A stretch of 64,000 nt of DNA from Pyrocephalus nanus (lineage: Eukaryota > Chordata > Aves > Passeriformes > Tyrannidae): NCBI GenBank assembly GCA_038380795.1, contig CM076269.1, positions 5,580,001 through 5,644,000 of the forward strand, written 5' to 3'. Shown here in pieces: positions 12,545-26,256 of the stretch; within the stretch, counting starts at the first letter, position 1, and each line of letters opens with the position of its first letter. Under the pieces are notes generated by a model, which was given only the letters and a program-made list of their open reading frames with translations, did no database searches and had not been told where the DNA came from. Position numbers and translations under genes: made by a program.

Positions 12545-14992
12545 TTTATTTAATTGTATCTAATGAGAACAACTGGATGGGGCCAACTTAATTATCGTGG
12601 CTGTTCTGTGCCACTACATTCATGATAGGATTGCCATTCCCAGCATGAACCAACTGGGCAATTTCCAAGATTGACTTTTGACTTGAGAGCTTTTCACTAG
12701 TGAAGGAGTTTGATACCTGGTGCCACGGCAGAGAAGTGTTCCTGGTGTCTCCCCACCCCAGAGTGCCTCAGAAGTGAGATCTGCCCTGGGCTGGCAGAGG
12801 GAGCACCAAAAGTGAAGCTGCTGGAAAAAGCTGAGTGGTAAGCACCCAAATTCCCTTTCGTAGGGAGAATTGTATCCAATTCCATTTCACAGGGAAATTT
12901 TAAAGAGGGAAAACACTGTAGTTACACAGTCAAAACCTTAATTGCTTTGTCTGTTGATTGATGTTTTTTGGCAAAATCTTCTAGTTGCCTTTCCATCCTA
13001 TTATTCTTTCCAAATGACTCTGATGGAAAAGCATAGAGTAGTTTACTCCTTCAGGCACGGCTGTGCAGATTCTACCTGAGTACCCTTCAGCAAAAACAGC
13101 CCCATGCTTCCCAGAAAAGACCTCAGGGTAGGGGAATGAGAAGAGACAGAATGGGGTTGGCATCTTGGCTGGTGGAGGTCAGAGAAGAGAACTCTCAAGG
13201 TGCCAGCAGAGTTACACTCACAGAACTTCATGCTGGGGCATGGCCAGTAATTCTGAACATGGGACACGAGTAGCCTACGCTTTGCAGCCCCCTTGCAGCA
13301 GATCTGTTACTCTGTGCTTAGATGTGTTCCCTCTTTCTAAAGCAACCTGTATTACAGACAGGGAGATGAATGTACAAAGGGACTCTCAAACTTGGCAGAA
13401 GCACATCCTGCATGAGTGGCAAAAGGAGAAATAGCCTTTGCAAATGAGCAACTGCTCAAGTTTGACCAAACTGGCTCCTAACTCACTGCAGTTAACAGGA
13501 GAAGGTCTCAGGAAGGCCAGGCTTACTGGAGTTTAGCAGAATTCACTGCATCTGTTCAAGGAGTCCGGAGTCATTTACCCCCAAAGTTAGTCCAGGTGTT
13601 TAGGTCAGGACGTTGAACAAATTCTGCTGTTTATCCAAAGTATTGAGAGGAGGTGTGGTTTTTTTTAAGGGAAATTCATAAATGCAGTTTTTTAGGGCAC
13701 TTGCTGATGATGGTAGAGCAGTGCCTCAAATTCTTAACTCAGAGGGCAGAGTCTGAGAACCAAAACTGTCTTGGAAGTCCAGTCCTCCTTGAAGGATGTG
13801 ACATCTGTCAGCAGTCACGTCCAACCTGCTAATGTCCATCTGTGCTGCAGAATAAAAGACTAGATAATTATGTTTCAGATAACATGTGGTTTTAAAAGTT
13901 AAGAAGAACATTAATTAAATTGGTAAGGCACAAGTGACTTATCATTAATAATAAGTCATAACCTTAATTTTGAAAATTACTGAAAAAATGATGCGTCCAT
14001 TAACAGACACTTTGATAGGGATTGCTCTGAAGAAGGGGAGATTTTGAGTCTCTTTTGGAGAGCAGGTAGGTTTCTGCTAAGTAGGCACAGGGTCACCACA
14101 GCAGCTAATGAAGGTTGCATGAGGCATATGAAGACTCTTAATTAGCTTGGCTGTTATTCTTCCATCATGAGCAATTCATCAACTCCTGCCTTATCTACCC
14201 TGCTGTTCCCTCCCTGAACTGCACAGTCCCTTAAGAATATGAGCTCTGGGAGAAATAAAAATAAAAAATGGGGAGATGAGAACCCCTCAAACAGCCAAGG
14301 AGATGCTGAAGGGTGCAGAAATGGGTAAGGTCTTTGGCAAGTACCCACATGTGAGAGTCCTTGGCACAGAGCGACCCTGATGAGCTACTAATTGTTCTAA
14401 TTGGTTCCAGCAGGGAACCCAGCCCAGATGGGTGAGGACAGGCAGTTACTAACTGGGCTCCTGCTGGCCCCTAGAAGTTAGTGTGGAAGTGCTGACTGGA
14501 GCCCAGGACGTTGCACCCGGGGAGGGAAGCACTAGTCCTGCAACCCCAGCTTTGGGATCCAGGGAAGGAGCAGAGGTGAGAGCTCTGGGTTTAGTTATTA
14601 CTGCATTGGTTTGCTCAGGGACAAAGTTGCTGCCTGAGAGAGGCTTTGCAGTATGAGGGGAAGGTGCTGGAACGCTTTTGAGCAGTGCCAAGGACGTTTG
14701 GCTGTGTAGCTTCCTTCTGTTTCATAGGGCATTACTGGAGGCAGAGACCTGAGCCCAAGACCTTGGGATCTCTTGGGAAGAGGTCTCCATCAAGCTCAGA
14801 TCTTTCCCATGCTCCTGGCTCCCCTTCCCAAGGGGTAAATGCCCCAGAGCTCCCAGGTTGCTGAGGAGTTTGATGTTACTTAAGGGGACTTTGATGTCTC
14901 AAAGACTATGTGATTGGAAAGCCTGCCAGTCACTCAGAGAGCATGAAATTTGGTTAAAAATCAACTAAGCTTGGGCGGGGTTGGGGTTGCTG

Positions 14993-15103
14993 GTTTTTTT
15001 GGTGGTTTTTGTGTTTTGTGTTTTTTTTCCCCTTTGCTTTAATTTTTGTTTTGTTTTGGGTTTTTGTTTGGGTTGTTTTTGTTTTGTTTGTTTGTTTGTT
15101 TCT
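14993..15103 (+). repeat. T/G-rich low-complexity tract
   Basis: About 110 bp made almost only of T and G, with GTTTT and GTTT units towards the end. The 69-codon ORF across it is low-complexity and not a gene. Confidence 0.8.
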
Positions 15104-16969
15104 GTCCAATAACCACAAGGAGAAGAAAGATGGATGCTTTTTATGTGGACACAGATTACGGTATCATCTCTTAGAGCTTTATTTAAAGGAAAAAAAAATC
15201 CTACCCAACTCCCTCTAACTCCAGTATTGAAAGCTTTAAGGAAGCACTGCTAGCTCTATTTAGTAGAAAACTTCTCCTGCTGTCCCTGTGCTTCAGACTT
15301 TAAATTGAGAACATGAGGAAAGGAGAAGAGGTGAAAGAAATGCTGAAGATTAAATGAGTTGCCACACACCTGCAGCAAATTAGTGAACTTCCCTTGCTGG
15401 AGAAGCTGCCCTGGTGTATGAGACTGGTGGCAAGATTTTTCTGCCAGGGCTCAGCCCTGCCCACAGATCAGCACGTGTGATGCTGAGGAGTTGGTCTTTC
15501 CTTGGCTCACTTTTAAGTCAGAGCAAGCTCTAAATAATGGGCGAGTTGCATGAGTAAAGCCTGACCCTCCTCTGCGAGTGATAGAGGTAAGACAGAAAGA
15601 CCACGATCCCACCAGCCCTACTCTCTGTTTCATGCACAGGTGTTGCCATTTTCCCTTTTCTGCTGCTAAGAGGTATATTTAACACCTGAGACACATGAAA
15701 GAAATGAGAACTGTTTGGCGTGGTGCTGAGATTCTGCTGTGCCTGGCTGCAGAGACAGGACACTGTTCCCCAGCAAACTCAAAATCCTTGATCCTTTGTG
15801 CTTTTAAGTGTGTGATGGTGTGAATAGAGGGAGTGGTTTCTTTGTGTGCCTAAAACTGAGTGTCCATCCTAACGTGTCTGTGGAGGTGAAAAAGAGGTGT
15901 TGTGGTGCTGCTGGGCAGCCACGGGCAGAGAGGCTGCATCAGCCTGACCCTGCCTTGTGTAGGGCACATCCAAGGTGGGGACAGGACACCAGTGGAGTGG
16001 CACTCCTGGGCTGTGTATTGTAGGGGTGAAACCCTTTCTGGGGGATGGGTTCACCCACCAAGTGTGCATCCCTGGGGACACGGGACCCTTGTCTGGGCTC
16101 TGCTCTTCCCATCCCTACAGACACTGGTCCCCAAAACCTGCTTCTTTAGAGTTGACACTGCCGGCTTCCCATGAGGTCCCTGTGGGGTTGAAGTCACCGC
16201 CAGCCGAGTTAAAAAGCCTTTCTGGAGGTAAATAAAGCCCCAAGCTGTCCTATTATTTTAAAGAAGCTGCCTCCCACGTGTGACCTTGGGGTGCGTGCTG
16301 ATGGGAGCCTGCCGCGAGGGTTTAGTCTGAAACCAAATCCCCTCTGCCTCTGCCTTTCTCCCCTGAAATGGGAGCTGTCATCGTACTGCTCAATCTTTTA
16401 AGTCAGCCTGAATGCCGGTTGTCTCTCTTAAATAAAAAGTCCCTGGGATGCTGTGTGAGGCTGTGGCTCTGTTTTAAGGTGTGCCCTCACTTGCTCTTTG
16501 GTATTTGCCTGGTCTTCCCTGCCCTGTGACTCCAGCGAAGGTGCAATCCTGAGGAAAGGTTTGTTTTAGTGAAAGTGGGGCTGATGGCAGGGCCTGCAGG
16601 TGTGTGAGTAGAACTGTTGCTGAGGCCACTGTAGTCTCTTAAAGTAGGCACCTGTCAGTAGGGAGGGGAAGAACAATAAGCACATGGGGTGGGTGCAGGG
16701 GTCCCCCTCACTCTGCAGCTGAGAGGAGCCCCTGGGGTCATCCCCTGCCTCATGGGTGAGAGTGTGGATGAGGGAGAGGCAGGCAGAAATTGGGCTCTTG
16801 CTGCTCTCTGATAGAAAACACGACTGTGAAACTGCTTGAAACACCCACCATAAGTAAAAATACCACCAGCAGCTCCCGGGAAGCCTTTGGGGATGGGCCA
16901 GCAGTGGGGTGCTCTCTGCTGAGCCCTGTCTTGAGAGTCTCAGGCTGCTTCAATAGGGAGACAATATAT

Positions 16970-17137
16970 CTCAGGTTAAACATAATCCCTCTGACAGGAA
17001 TGAAATAAGTTCTCACAGCAGGTACCTTTCCCTGCTGACTGTGGTCTTTTCACTTTTTGGCCCCAGACCAAAGCCTACTTGACAGGGAGGTCTTTAAGCA
17101 AGTCAGTCGAAGGGTGGCAGAGAAGAGAAGGCAAACA
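16970..17137 (+). repeat. Direct duplication, copy 1
   Basis: This segment of about 168 bp recurs at 17413-17575. Shared blocks in the same order include CATAATCCCTCTG, CAGGTACCTTTCC, CTGTGGTCTTTTC, TTTTTGGCCCCAGACC, GCCTACTTGAC and AGAAGAGAAGGCAAACA. It differs by scattered substitutions and a few small indels. It lies just 5' of an LTR-like fragment. Confidence 0.85.
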
Positions 17138-17405
17138 TGATGCTCTGTGATACGGAATATCCATTTGGTCTGTTTAAGCTGTCCTGGCCATGCTCCTTCT
17201 CAGCTTCCCTTGCTTCTCTTCACTGGCAGAGAACGGGAAATGGAAAAGTTTTTGACTTGTAGTAAGCTACACTTAGCAACAGCAAAAACACCAGCATGTT
17301 ATCAACATTATTCTTATACTAAATCCAAACCAAAGAACTGTAAAAGCTGCTAGGAAGAAAATTGACTCTCTCCCAGTCGAAGCCATTTGCTGTCTGGGGT
17401 TAAAC
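17138..17405 (+). mobile_element. LTR fragment resembling a songbird-type endogenous retrovirus LTR
   Basis: The stretch has the order of words I recognise from abundant passerine/neoavian ERV LTRs: GATACGGAATATCCATTTGG, AGCTGTCCTGGC, TTATCAACATTATTC, AAATCCAAACCA, then AGCTGCTAGGAAGAAAATT and CTCTCTCCCAG. No gag/pol/env coding remains in the vicinity, so it is at most a solo or truncated LTR. Family assignment is from memory of consensus style and was not searched; the exact ends are uncertain. It is the best hint in the window for a passerine-like host. Confidence 0.6.
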
Positions 17406-17412
17406 CACGACA

Positions 17413-17575
17413 CTCAGGTGAAACATAATCCCTCTGCCAGGGAAGAAATAAACTCTCCTAGCAGGTACCTTTCCCACTGTGGTCTTTTCCCTTTTTGGCC
17501 CCAGACCGCAGCCTACTTGACGGGGGCATCTTTAACTCTGTCAATCAAAGTGCAGTGGAGAAGAGAAGGCAAACA
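17413..17575 (+). repeat. Direct duplication, copy 2
   Basis: About 163 bp, repeating 16970-17137 at an offset of 443 bp on the same strand. It starts with CTCAGGT as in copy 1 and ends with AAGAGAAGGCAAACA. Together the two copies bracket the LTR-like fragment. Confidence 0.85.
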
Positions 17576-20500
17576 GGAAGGGCACAGTGGAAAGGCAAGT
17601 TTCAGAGTGACCTGGTGATGGGGTGGGGCTGTGAATTGTTGGAGCGTGCGTGAAGTGAATGGCTCCAGCAATGAAATGCTCAGTCTTTCAGTGAACACAA
17701 GGAGGGCAAACTGTCTGGCTCCAGCACAATACCTGGTGACTTGTGTAGAGGAAGAGCCCTGGCACTGACCAATGCATGAGGCTGATGAGAAGTGATCTGG
17801 GCAGGTCATTCAGAAAATCTGGTTTGCTGGCCCGGCAAGGACATAATCACCTTGGCCTGATGTTATCTGGGAGGCTGTGAGGCAGGAGGCAGTGAAGTGG
17901 GCAGGCAAGCAGGAGCCTCTGGCTCACAGTCAGGCCTTGGGGTCCCAAGGAGGGGTGATTTTTGTGGGAGAGGGCTAAAGAGAGATGCAAAGTGTTGGAG
18001 GAGAGCTGATGTGAGGCTGAGCACTGACTGGGCTGAGTCTGCTTTAGGCCAGCTCAACTTTATGTCCTCTCTGATGCTGGGTGCAATTTCTGACCTGTTT
18101 CTAAGCACATTGTTTTAATGGGGTTGGTACTTGAATTTTCTTCAAAATCTGTACTTTTTAAGAAAAGTCTCAATTTTTATCTAGGATACACACCTTCGAA
18201 ACTATAGATTAACATTCCGTGGATATTGGCTCGGCAAGGGTGAGGCTCTGGACATCACTGTGCAGTGAGGTGATCCCAAATCCCACAAGATCCCAAAATG
18301 TGCATCTCTGTGGGAACTAGGTAGCTAGATCCTGATGAGCTGAGTCCAAGTGACTTTCTCAAAGGTTCTGGGACATAAAAGATAGAGGGCTCCAAATCTC
18401 CCAATTGGTGTTACAGCACCAAAGCATCTTGTCTCCTCCTTTAGTCTACATTAACAGACAACAAACAGCACCCATTAGCTTAAAACCTTGCTCATGTTGG
18501 TTGCTCTAACACTCACATTGGTGTATTTCTAGGTTAGTCAGAAGAATGTCTTGGTTTATTATTATTTTCAATTACATTCTTATTTTTAGATGGCAACGTC
18601 ATGAATAGGAGGGACCTGCTGAATAAACAGCTATTGCCTTTCTTTGTGGAGAGATTACGTTTTGTTGTGCTTGCAAAAATGACTTCTACTGCCATGTGTT
18701 GTCCTTTAAAAGCGAAAGAATAATAACTGAGAAACAACAAGAACAAACATCTCAGATATAGTGCCTATTTGGAAGGAAAAATCAGGTTTGGTCATTATGT
18801 GCGTTATTCAATTTATTTTATATTAATTTTGTCTTTTTTTTTTTTTTTTTCCTTTGGTGTACCCTGATTAGTTCCACATGTTTTCCCCTAAGGTTTGGAC
18901 CGTAAAACTGCTTGTCTGAGTCATCAACTAGATAAATAATTGGCAAAATCAAGGACTCATCTCCTAAATCATTCCCCAGTTGCTTCTGGCCCTAGCAGAA
19001 CTTGGTTGCTTGTGTGTTCGAGTCAGCTGTGTTTAGTCCCCAGCCTGGGCTTTCACTGGCCCCGGGAGACCAACAAACTGCCGGTTACGGAGCCTCGCAT
19101 CAGCTTGTCTTGGCACATCTGCTGGAAGAACGCGGGGAGCCGCTGGGGATCGTGGTCAGGGCTGGTATTTACAGCCAGGGCGGGGGAGCCTTCCCAAAAT
19201 GGGCACCCTGGAGTGCACACCTGGCAGCTGTGCCACCCCTCCTGCGAGGAGCTGGCGCGATCTCCTGTGTGGAGGTGGCGGGGCTTCTCCTTCGTGGTGG
19301 GTTTCCTGAGACAACAACGGCTCAGGAGGTGCTGACTCCGCCACACAGGGGTGCCTGGGGATGACACAGCGGGCTCTGGGGTTTAACAGGCTGATCCTGA
19401 AATCCCAGCATCCTTGTCTTCTCCACTGGCAGGTGTCAGTCCCGGGTCCAGTAAGTATAACCCCGCTCTTGGGTCCTGCAGAGTGGCCCACGTGGTGGGA
19501 AATGAGAAGCACGAGTACAGGCCCTTTCTTCCTGGGGTCCAGCCATGGGTGAATGCTGGGAGATTTGGGATGGACCTGCTTCTTCATATGTGGTGGTTGT
19601 CTGGTTTCTGAGATAGACATGAATCCCTCTAATAAGAGAGATGCTGGACTTCAGCTCTTCTGTCCCACTGGAGTGGAATATTTTTTTTTAGGTGTGCCAC
19701 TTGTGTCTTGTGGAAATCAGATTCAAAATGTAACCTCCCCACAGTTGGAGAAGTTGTACTGATGTCCTGGGAATGTAAAAGGAGCTGAACTGGATGGTCT
19801 CTTGTCTGGATATGTTGTTTTTTGAGGGGGTTTTCTGGGGGGAGGGATTGCAGTTTAAAATGAAAGAAAGTGCCAAAAGCAGAATGAGAGAACAACTCAG
19901 TGGCGATCTCTGAGCTTAAGGAAAAACAGCGTAAATCTGGAACAGGCACACTGTCTTCAGAGCAGGCTCCAGGCTTCTCAGCAGGAGAGTCACAGTTTCT
20001 GCTGAATTGGAAAAATAAAGCAGCTCGAATGCCTCTCGTGAGAGGTCCTGGCCCCTTGGCTTGAGTCAGGCGTGTTTGGAGCAAACCTCATAGCTTGGGA
20101 GGGATGCCACTGAGCCCCAAGGAGGTCACTGGGGATGGGGGAAGCAGAACCCTCCCCTCCTTTGGATGGCATCGAGGAGTTAAAGGTATGTGAAGGAGAA
20201 TGAATGGATTATTCTTTGCTGGAAAAAAAGGTCACATTAACACACTGCAATGTGTGATGGTGACACCCATGAAAGTTAAATGAGCTCACTCAGTTACAGT
20301 TAGAGCAAATCTGTGCGCTTTTGTGCACATGTCCCCATCAGGATTTGAGCTACTGTGGCTTTTGTGGTGGCAGTTTTGTACATGGGCATCCAGAGCCCAC
20401 TTGAGTCCTCGTTTGATGGGTGCCTGGCTCAGATGGTGGGTGCAGACTCTGCTGACAGCATGGACACCTGCTGGACTGGGGAGGTGACTGAGGTCTGGTG

Positions 20501-23500
20501 GTGGTGCTGAGAAGGAACCACAGCATTGTCCTCCTCTGTAATGCCTACATTATCCAAATTAAAACAGTGATGAGGAACTTGATGGGCACCTTCCTGCAGG
20601 GACTGACCTCTGATCTGTGATGGTCTGCCTTTGGTCTTCTCCATGCTTGCTCTGTTTTTGCACTAAGCAAATGGTTTGTGTATATGAGTGCTTTGTTTTG
20701 GCAGGCCTTGCTTTCTTTTTTCTTATCAAGATTTTGCTGCTTGAAGAATGGTTTCCAAAGGCAGCACAGTGTATACCTTGGGTTTTCAACATGGGGTTGG
20801 GGTGGGGAGTTTCACCCCAGTCCCGGGGGTGTCTGGAGGCTCCCAAGAGCTCATCAGCCATTCTGTGCAAGGGGAAAAGAGCTGAGCCCAGCCCCTTTGC
20901 TGGTGGATATTTCCCATGCAAATGGTTAACTACCCTGGCAAGCCAACTTGGAGACAGACACCAGATCTCATTCTTTACCCTAACCATCTTTTTGCATTTA
21001 ATAGAGGCTTTCTCCCTTCTCCCTGCCATCTTAACATTTGGATTTGGGTTTAGGTCTAGCTTTGGAAGAGAACAGCTCTTTTCTCTGTGGCTGCTCAGCC
21101 CCTTCTCCTCTTCTGGCTCTGGAAGAATGGGCTGTTTTCTGGTCTCCTTGTTCTAGAAGGTCCCTCCATGTAGAGTGATCGCTTGGTGGTGGAGAAGGGT
21201 AGAAAGAAGCAGAGGAGTGGAAGAAGCATTTTGGCAGTCAATGTAACGGGCTGGCTTGAATTACACGTTAAAGTTTGCCAGTTATCAGTGTGTTGAGCAT
21301 TTTGCATCATTATAAGATTTTTAGGAGTCCCAATGCAGATTTCCTGTATTTTGTATGTTGAGATTTGTGTGTGGTTTTTTTTCTTGCAGGAAGAAAACTT
21401 GCCCAGCAATTTACTGCATGCATTTATGCCCTTTTTTTAAATGTACAGTGGAAACAAGCATCTGAAATCATTCTTCTCCTTCTGACAGCAACATCTGTAA
21501 AACCTTAATGCTGGAAGGAGGCAGGAACCAAGAGATTTATAACCCCCTGCTGAAATATTGGAACGACCTTATTTCCCGGCAATTAGCTTTGCTCAAAACA
21601 TTTTTGTTTCCTATTAGAAGCAATCTACCAACGTTTACATTGATGTGTTTAATAGTTCTTGGCCATCTCTGAATTCAAGCAGGCAAGGCAGGAGGGGAGG
21701 GGAGGGAACATGCTTTGTAAACCGTGAGATTATTTGTATTGTGTGTATTGATAGTGGTGAAAATTCATCATGCTATGCTCCAGAACAGGGAATGACATCT
21801 TTTGGGACAGGGAAGAGAACTGGTGTGTGGCCAAAGCTTCTCTACCAGTGCAGCATACCAGGAGTAGCTCCAGTGCCTTTGGTGGAGAATGGATCTTAAT
21901 TCAGCTGAAGCTCTTTAACAGTGGAAAGGTGAGAAGAGGAAGGAGCAGCACCTACATGCTGTAATGAGTAAGGTCAAATGGTCCTGAGTTAGGTCAAGTA
22001 GGGGGTGAATAGATGTATCATTCCTCTTCTTCAGGATCATCATCCTTCTTCAGGATGCATCCATCTCCAGCAGAAACAGCAGCTCCTGAGACATCTGTTG
22101 AGTCAGTCAAGAGCGGTGTTCTGCAGGAGCCCTCAGCAAGAAGTAGATTTTTTTGATTAGGTGGCTGATTTGGGGGTTTTCTTTTTAGTATGTTGATGTA
22201 ATGGGATGAAACTGAGAATCAGATATTTTAGACTGAGTTGCAACGTGAGGGAAGCCTAATGTCTGAATGCACTGATAGCCTGGGTTGGAAGCAGCAGCAA
22301 GTACTGTGGCAGTATTGTCTTGTAGGAGCAGAGGAAAGAAATGCCTATTTTCTCCTTGGCTTTGAGATCAGGAAGATTAATGTGTATCTAGATGAGGTTC
22401 TGAGTGGATCTGGAAAAGATGAATGGTTCAATTGTTGAAAAAACGCAGTTTTAGGGATGTTGAAACGAAGTTGAACTTGAAATATTGGGGATGCTTAAGG
22501 ACAGTGTCTTGTTTCTTTGTTTTGAAATTAACGTGCCTTGAAAATGGAAAGAACAAAAAAAAAAAGACAATTTAGGACATTGTTAACTGGCTGTGGGACA
22601 TCCTTGTAATGGGCAGCACGGAGGAGAAGCTTCTTGGGGAACTGCCTTAGCCCTGCAGGTGATAGATGATCACCCTTGGCATTCCACAGGCTTTTGGTGT
22701 CTATTTGCTTTCTGGAGGTTTCCTTCACCATGAGATATCACTTTGGATGTTTGCTCCAGGATGGGCAGCAGATGGTGTCAACTCAGTTTTGTTTAAGTCA
22801 TAGATGATTCACTCACTTTGGCTGAAAATGAGCTTTTCCTGGCCCGGTTGCTCTTCCAGCTATGCCCCAGTTCCCCATCCCTTATACTGTGTGGTTGTAA
22901 CAGTTTTATAAGGCCGAGCTGTTAGTGGGATAACCAAATGGTCTGGGTTAAAAACTAATCCCTTTTGGAGGTGTGGCAGTGAACTGTGGCCTGGAGCTGC
23001 AGGCATTGAGGATGGTAACTTCTCAGTCTGGCTTTGCTGTGGGAGCCAAGGCTTTATATGGTTGTACATGATTATCCAGCCATTCAGATTCTCTCTCTCC
23101 AGTGGCTGATTGCAGTCATGTATGTGCTGACACAGCCACTGACAAGCAAAACTAGAGATGCACTGCAGGTAAAGAGGGTCTTCTGACAGCCTTGGAGAGC
23201 AAAGATGTGTGCCCCAAAGAGGCAGTGGTTGCCTGCCCTTTCTACTGCCCTGGGGACAGTGGTTGGGTGGGGTTTGGGGCACCTGTGCTGAATATATCTC
23301 AATATATATCAATATATCTCTTTTTATGGTATCACATCCAACTCCACCTGATCCACGAGTCTTCATGGATGGCTGGAACACGACAGCACAGGCTGAGGAC
23401 TAGAACATCAAGCCTCCACTGATGTGTGGAGACACCAGGGGCTGAGATGAACACACCTCTCCTGCTCTTTGTCACAAACTTGCCTCAATGCCTGCTGTGG

Positions 23501-26231
23501 AGGGAGAGTGCTGCTGTCAGTCATCAGCCTGTCTCACTCCAGGCATTCCTGGCACAAGTCTGTTCAGGTTTGCCTCTTTGTGCATAGTCTGATAATTCCT
23601 CCTCTGAGGAGTTTATTTGTCTTTCCTTTTTCTTTCTAAGGGGCTGGGGCAGCTCCCTGTTCCCTGTCCTACCTTCCTGAGACACAGGCTGGAAAATTAC
23701 CCTGCTCTTCAGCTGCAGGCTGGGTTCCTGGCACATACCTTGGGCTGTTCTGCCCAGCCAGCTCCCTGCATCAGTAGAAAAAACTTATTCAAGCACCAGC
23801 AGGAGTTGGTTCCCCCAGAAAGGGATAAACTGGCCACGGATGAGCTTACTCTACTTTAAGCAGCAGAGGGTGAAGGGCTGAAGCCAGTTAATGTAGCAGG
23901 TGGTGAGAGGCAAAAGGCCAAGGGACTTTCACGGTGGAGGTTGGCCCTTTTCTGAAAGGGACAAGTTGCCTTAAGAGCCTCTTTAATATCCCTTTCTCTG
24001 TGGACTTATTTCCCTAGCACCAGACCAGCTACTTACCCCCTTAAACAGTGTTGTGGTTAGAGGAGCACCAGAAAGGCTTTTTTCCCCAATTTCCAGGCCT
24101 GTACATTCCCATTCATCCCCTAAACTGTGAGTGCTGTCCCTGTGCTGTGCTGCTGGTACCACAAGGGCAGTGGGAGGACCAAGCCAAGGTTGGATTGGAC
24201 TCTGACAGGTTGTTTGGTTTGGCCCTTGTTCCCAGAGCATCATCTGGTCACAAGTGATTTGTAGCCGGGAGAAACAATGCAGAGATGGAAACTGCTTCCC
24301 ACTCCTAAATAGCTGGTAATATTTGGGGAAGATGATGTGTTCATTTCACACATGGCACCAAGGATTCAGCCCATGCAAAGCTGTTTTGCTTGCAGGTGGC
24401 CTGGGACAGCTTCCACATGTCCCCTTTGAGATGGAGGCTGCCCTTGCCTCACTCCTCATCTGCTGCACAAAGAGGCTTTTCAGCAGTGGAGACACCATAA
24501 TTCAACTGTGTATTTTAGCTGAAGGATGTTGCTCTGTGCTTTGGGGGTTCTTCTGTGCCAGAGACTGTCACACAAGGTGTGGGAACATCCTCTTTCCCTT
24601 TTCCTGAAGGACAGGTTTCTTTTCACCTCCCAGCTGCAGGCAGGCTCAGCACACAGATTTATTTGGGGCCAGGGATGTGTGTGTGCATATGTTTATTTTA
24701 TTTTTTTTTTGAAAGAACAATGTTTTGGCGGCCAACAGCTAATCCTAAATTTGGGATACCTGACATGGTAATAAGAAAACAAACCTTCCTGCACTTAAAA
24801 TGAGTGACAGGCCAAGTTTGGCCCCAGCACCCTTCAGAACTGGTTTGACCTTGCAACCAGATCTCCTGGGCTGACTGACAGCTTTTTATGGTCGCATTAG
24901 GGCTGAGGTGACCTTGTTTATCTGGGGATTCACCTGGGAGACAGCAGACATGTCCAGGGATATTAAGTCTCAAGCTGAAAATGTTTGCTCAGGTATTAGG
25001 GGGAGAGTTAATTTAGACTGAATACCTGCAGTGTGGCACCAGCCACTCCTCGGAGGGACACTGTGCCCCTCGGCCGATGACAGTCGGTTTAGGCTTTCTT
25101 TGGAATTTGGAGTCTCCTTCAAATGGAGCAATTCAGAGCCCTTCACCTGCCTCTGAATTTCCCTTCACATTTAATATTTTGGGGGTTTTGGTAAAACAGA
25201 GCTCAGGTGAAGGTGCAGGTCAATCTTGCTGCAAAGGGGGTCTTGCTGCCGATACCAGAAGTGTCTTGGATTGAGTGGACTCACTTTTGTTTTATAAAAT
25301 ATGACACGTGAGAGCTGGCATCTGTCCCAAGCACCTGTGTGGTTGGTATTCCCTTTATCTGATACCCACCAAGTCCTTCCTTTCCATGCAGAGGGATGTA
25401 CTTCCACTGCTGCAGTGACTCAGGAGAAGGCTGAGGACTAGCAGTGCTTCCTCTTCACTTGTGTGGACCCACAGCAAGAGGACCAAATCCTGGAACTGCC
25501 CTCCTCCTGCACTCTGAGGATGGGCAAAAAGGGATACCCAACAGCTGGTGCTCTGCCCTGCCTGCCCTTATCTACACATTTGGGACCATTCAAGGGATGC
25601 TGCCTGAAGCCTGATCCGTGCTGATGTCACCTGGGGAGCTAAATCATCCCCACAGAATGATTTCATCTGCGGTGCAATTGGTTGCAGCCTCTGATTAATA
25701 CCAGCACACACAGGCTCTGGGCAGGTGGTACAGCCCTGGTGCAGGGGGAGATGATTCTAGATTCAGGGAGATCTTGGGATTTAATTTTTTAAAATTATTA
25801 CTTCAGGCTTGCAGGCAACTAACAGCCCTCAATGCGAGAACGACTGCATGGGTGGTCCTGGCTGCATCTCATCCCTGGATAGGACTAAGTACTGCTGTTC
25901 CCTGGGGTGGGGCAGGCACCTTCCCTGCTGGGATTCCCCAGGTTTTCCTCATCTTCTTTTCATGTTGAATCACTAGCAAACCCCCCGTTTCAGATTCCTT
26001 TGGAAAGCTTCTTTTCCCTCCACTGGGACCATAATAACTTGTCAGAAGTGGATGTTTCACGTGCTAGCATCCTACATGTGGGGGTCTGGTCTCTGATAGA
26101 GGGCCTTGGGCTTATGGCAGAGAGGCAGAGAGTGGTTTGGGGGAAGCTGAAGCTGATTCTTGGTAAAAGCACACATGTCCATAGTGTAACATCCCTTGCA
26201 GATAGAACCCTTTCCTGTGTTATAGGAAAAC

Positions 26232-26256
26232 TTTTTTTTTTTTTTTTTTTTTTTTT
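26232..26256 (+). repeat. Poly-T tract
   Basis: 25 consecutive T residues in gene-free DNA. Confidence 0.9.

Larger units (their letters stand above)
8071..16960. other. Intergenic spacer between CMPK1 and FOXE3, proximal part
   Basis: No protein gene is recognisable: all ORFs are below about 135 codons with unfamiliar composition. It contains a minus-strand CR1 tail near 8.7 kb, a GGTTT/TG repeat at 12.46-12.54 kb and a T/G-rich tract at 15.0 kb. A CpG-containing stretch at about 12.06-12.32 kb, next to an AT-rich unique stretch at 11.88-12.01 kb, may be regulatory. Confidence 0.6.

Noticed and set aside
20617..21156. 179-codon + strand ORF in the spacer
   Set aside because: Phe/Leu-rich translation of T-rich DNA overlapping a 156-codon ORF on the other strand; no splice or poly(A) support.
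22860..23381. 173-codon minus-strand ORF
   Set aside because: Composition unremarkable, no relatives recognised, and overlapping ORFs in other frames; within chance for a spacer this large.
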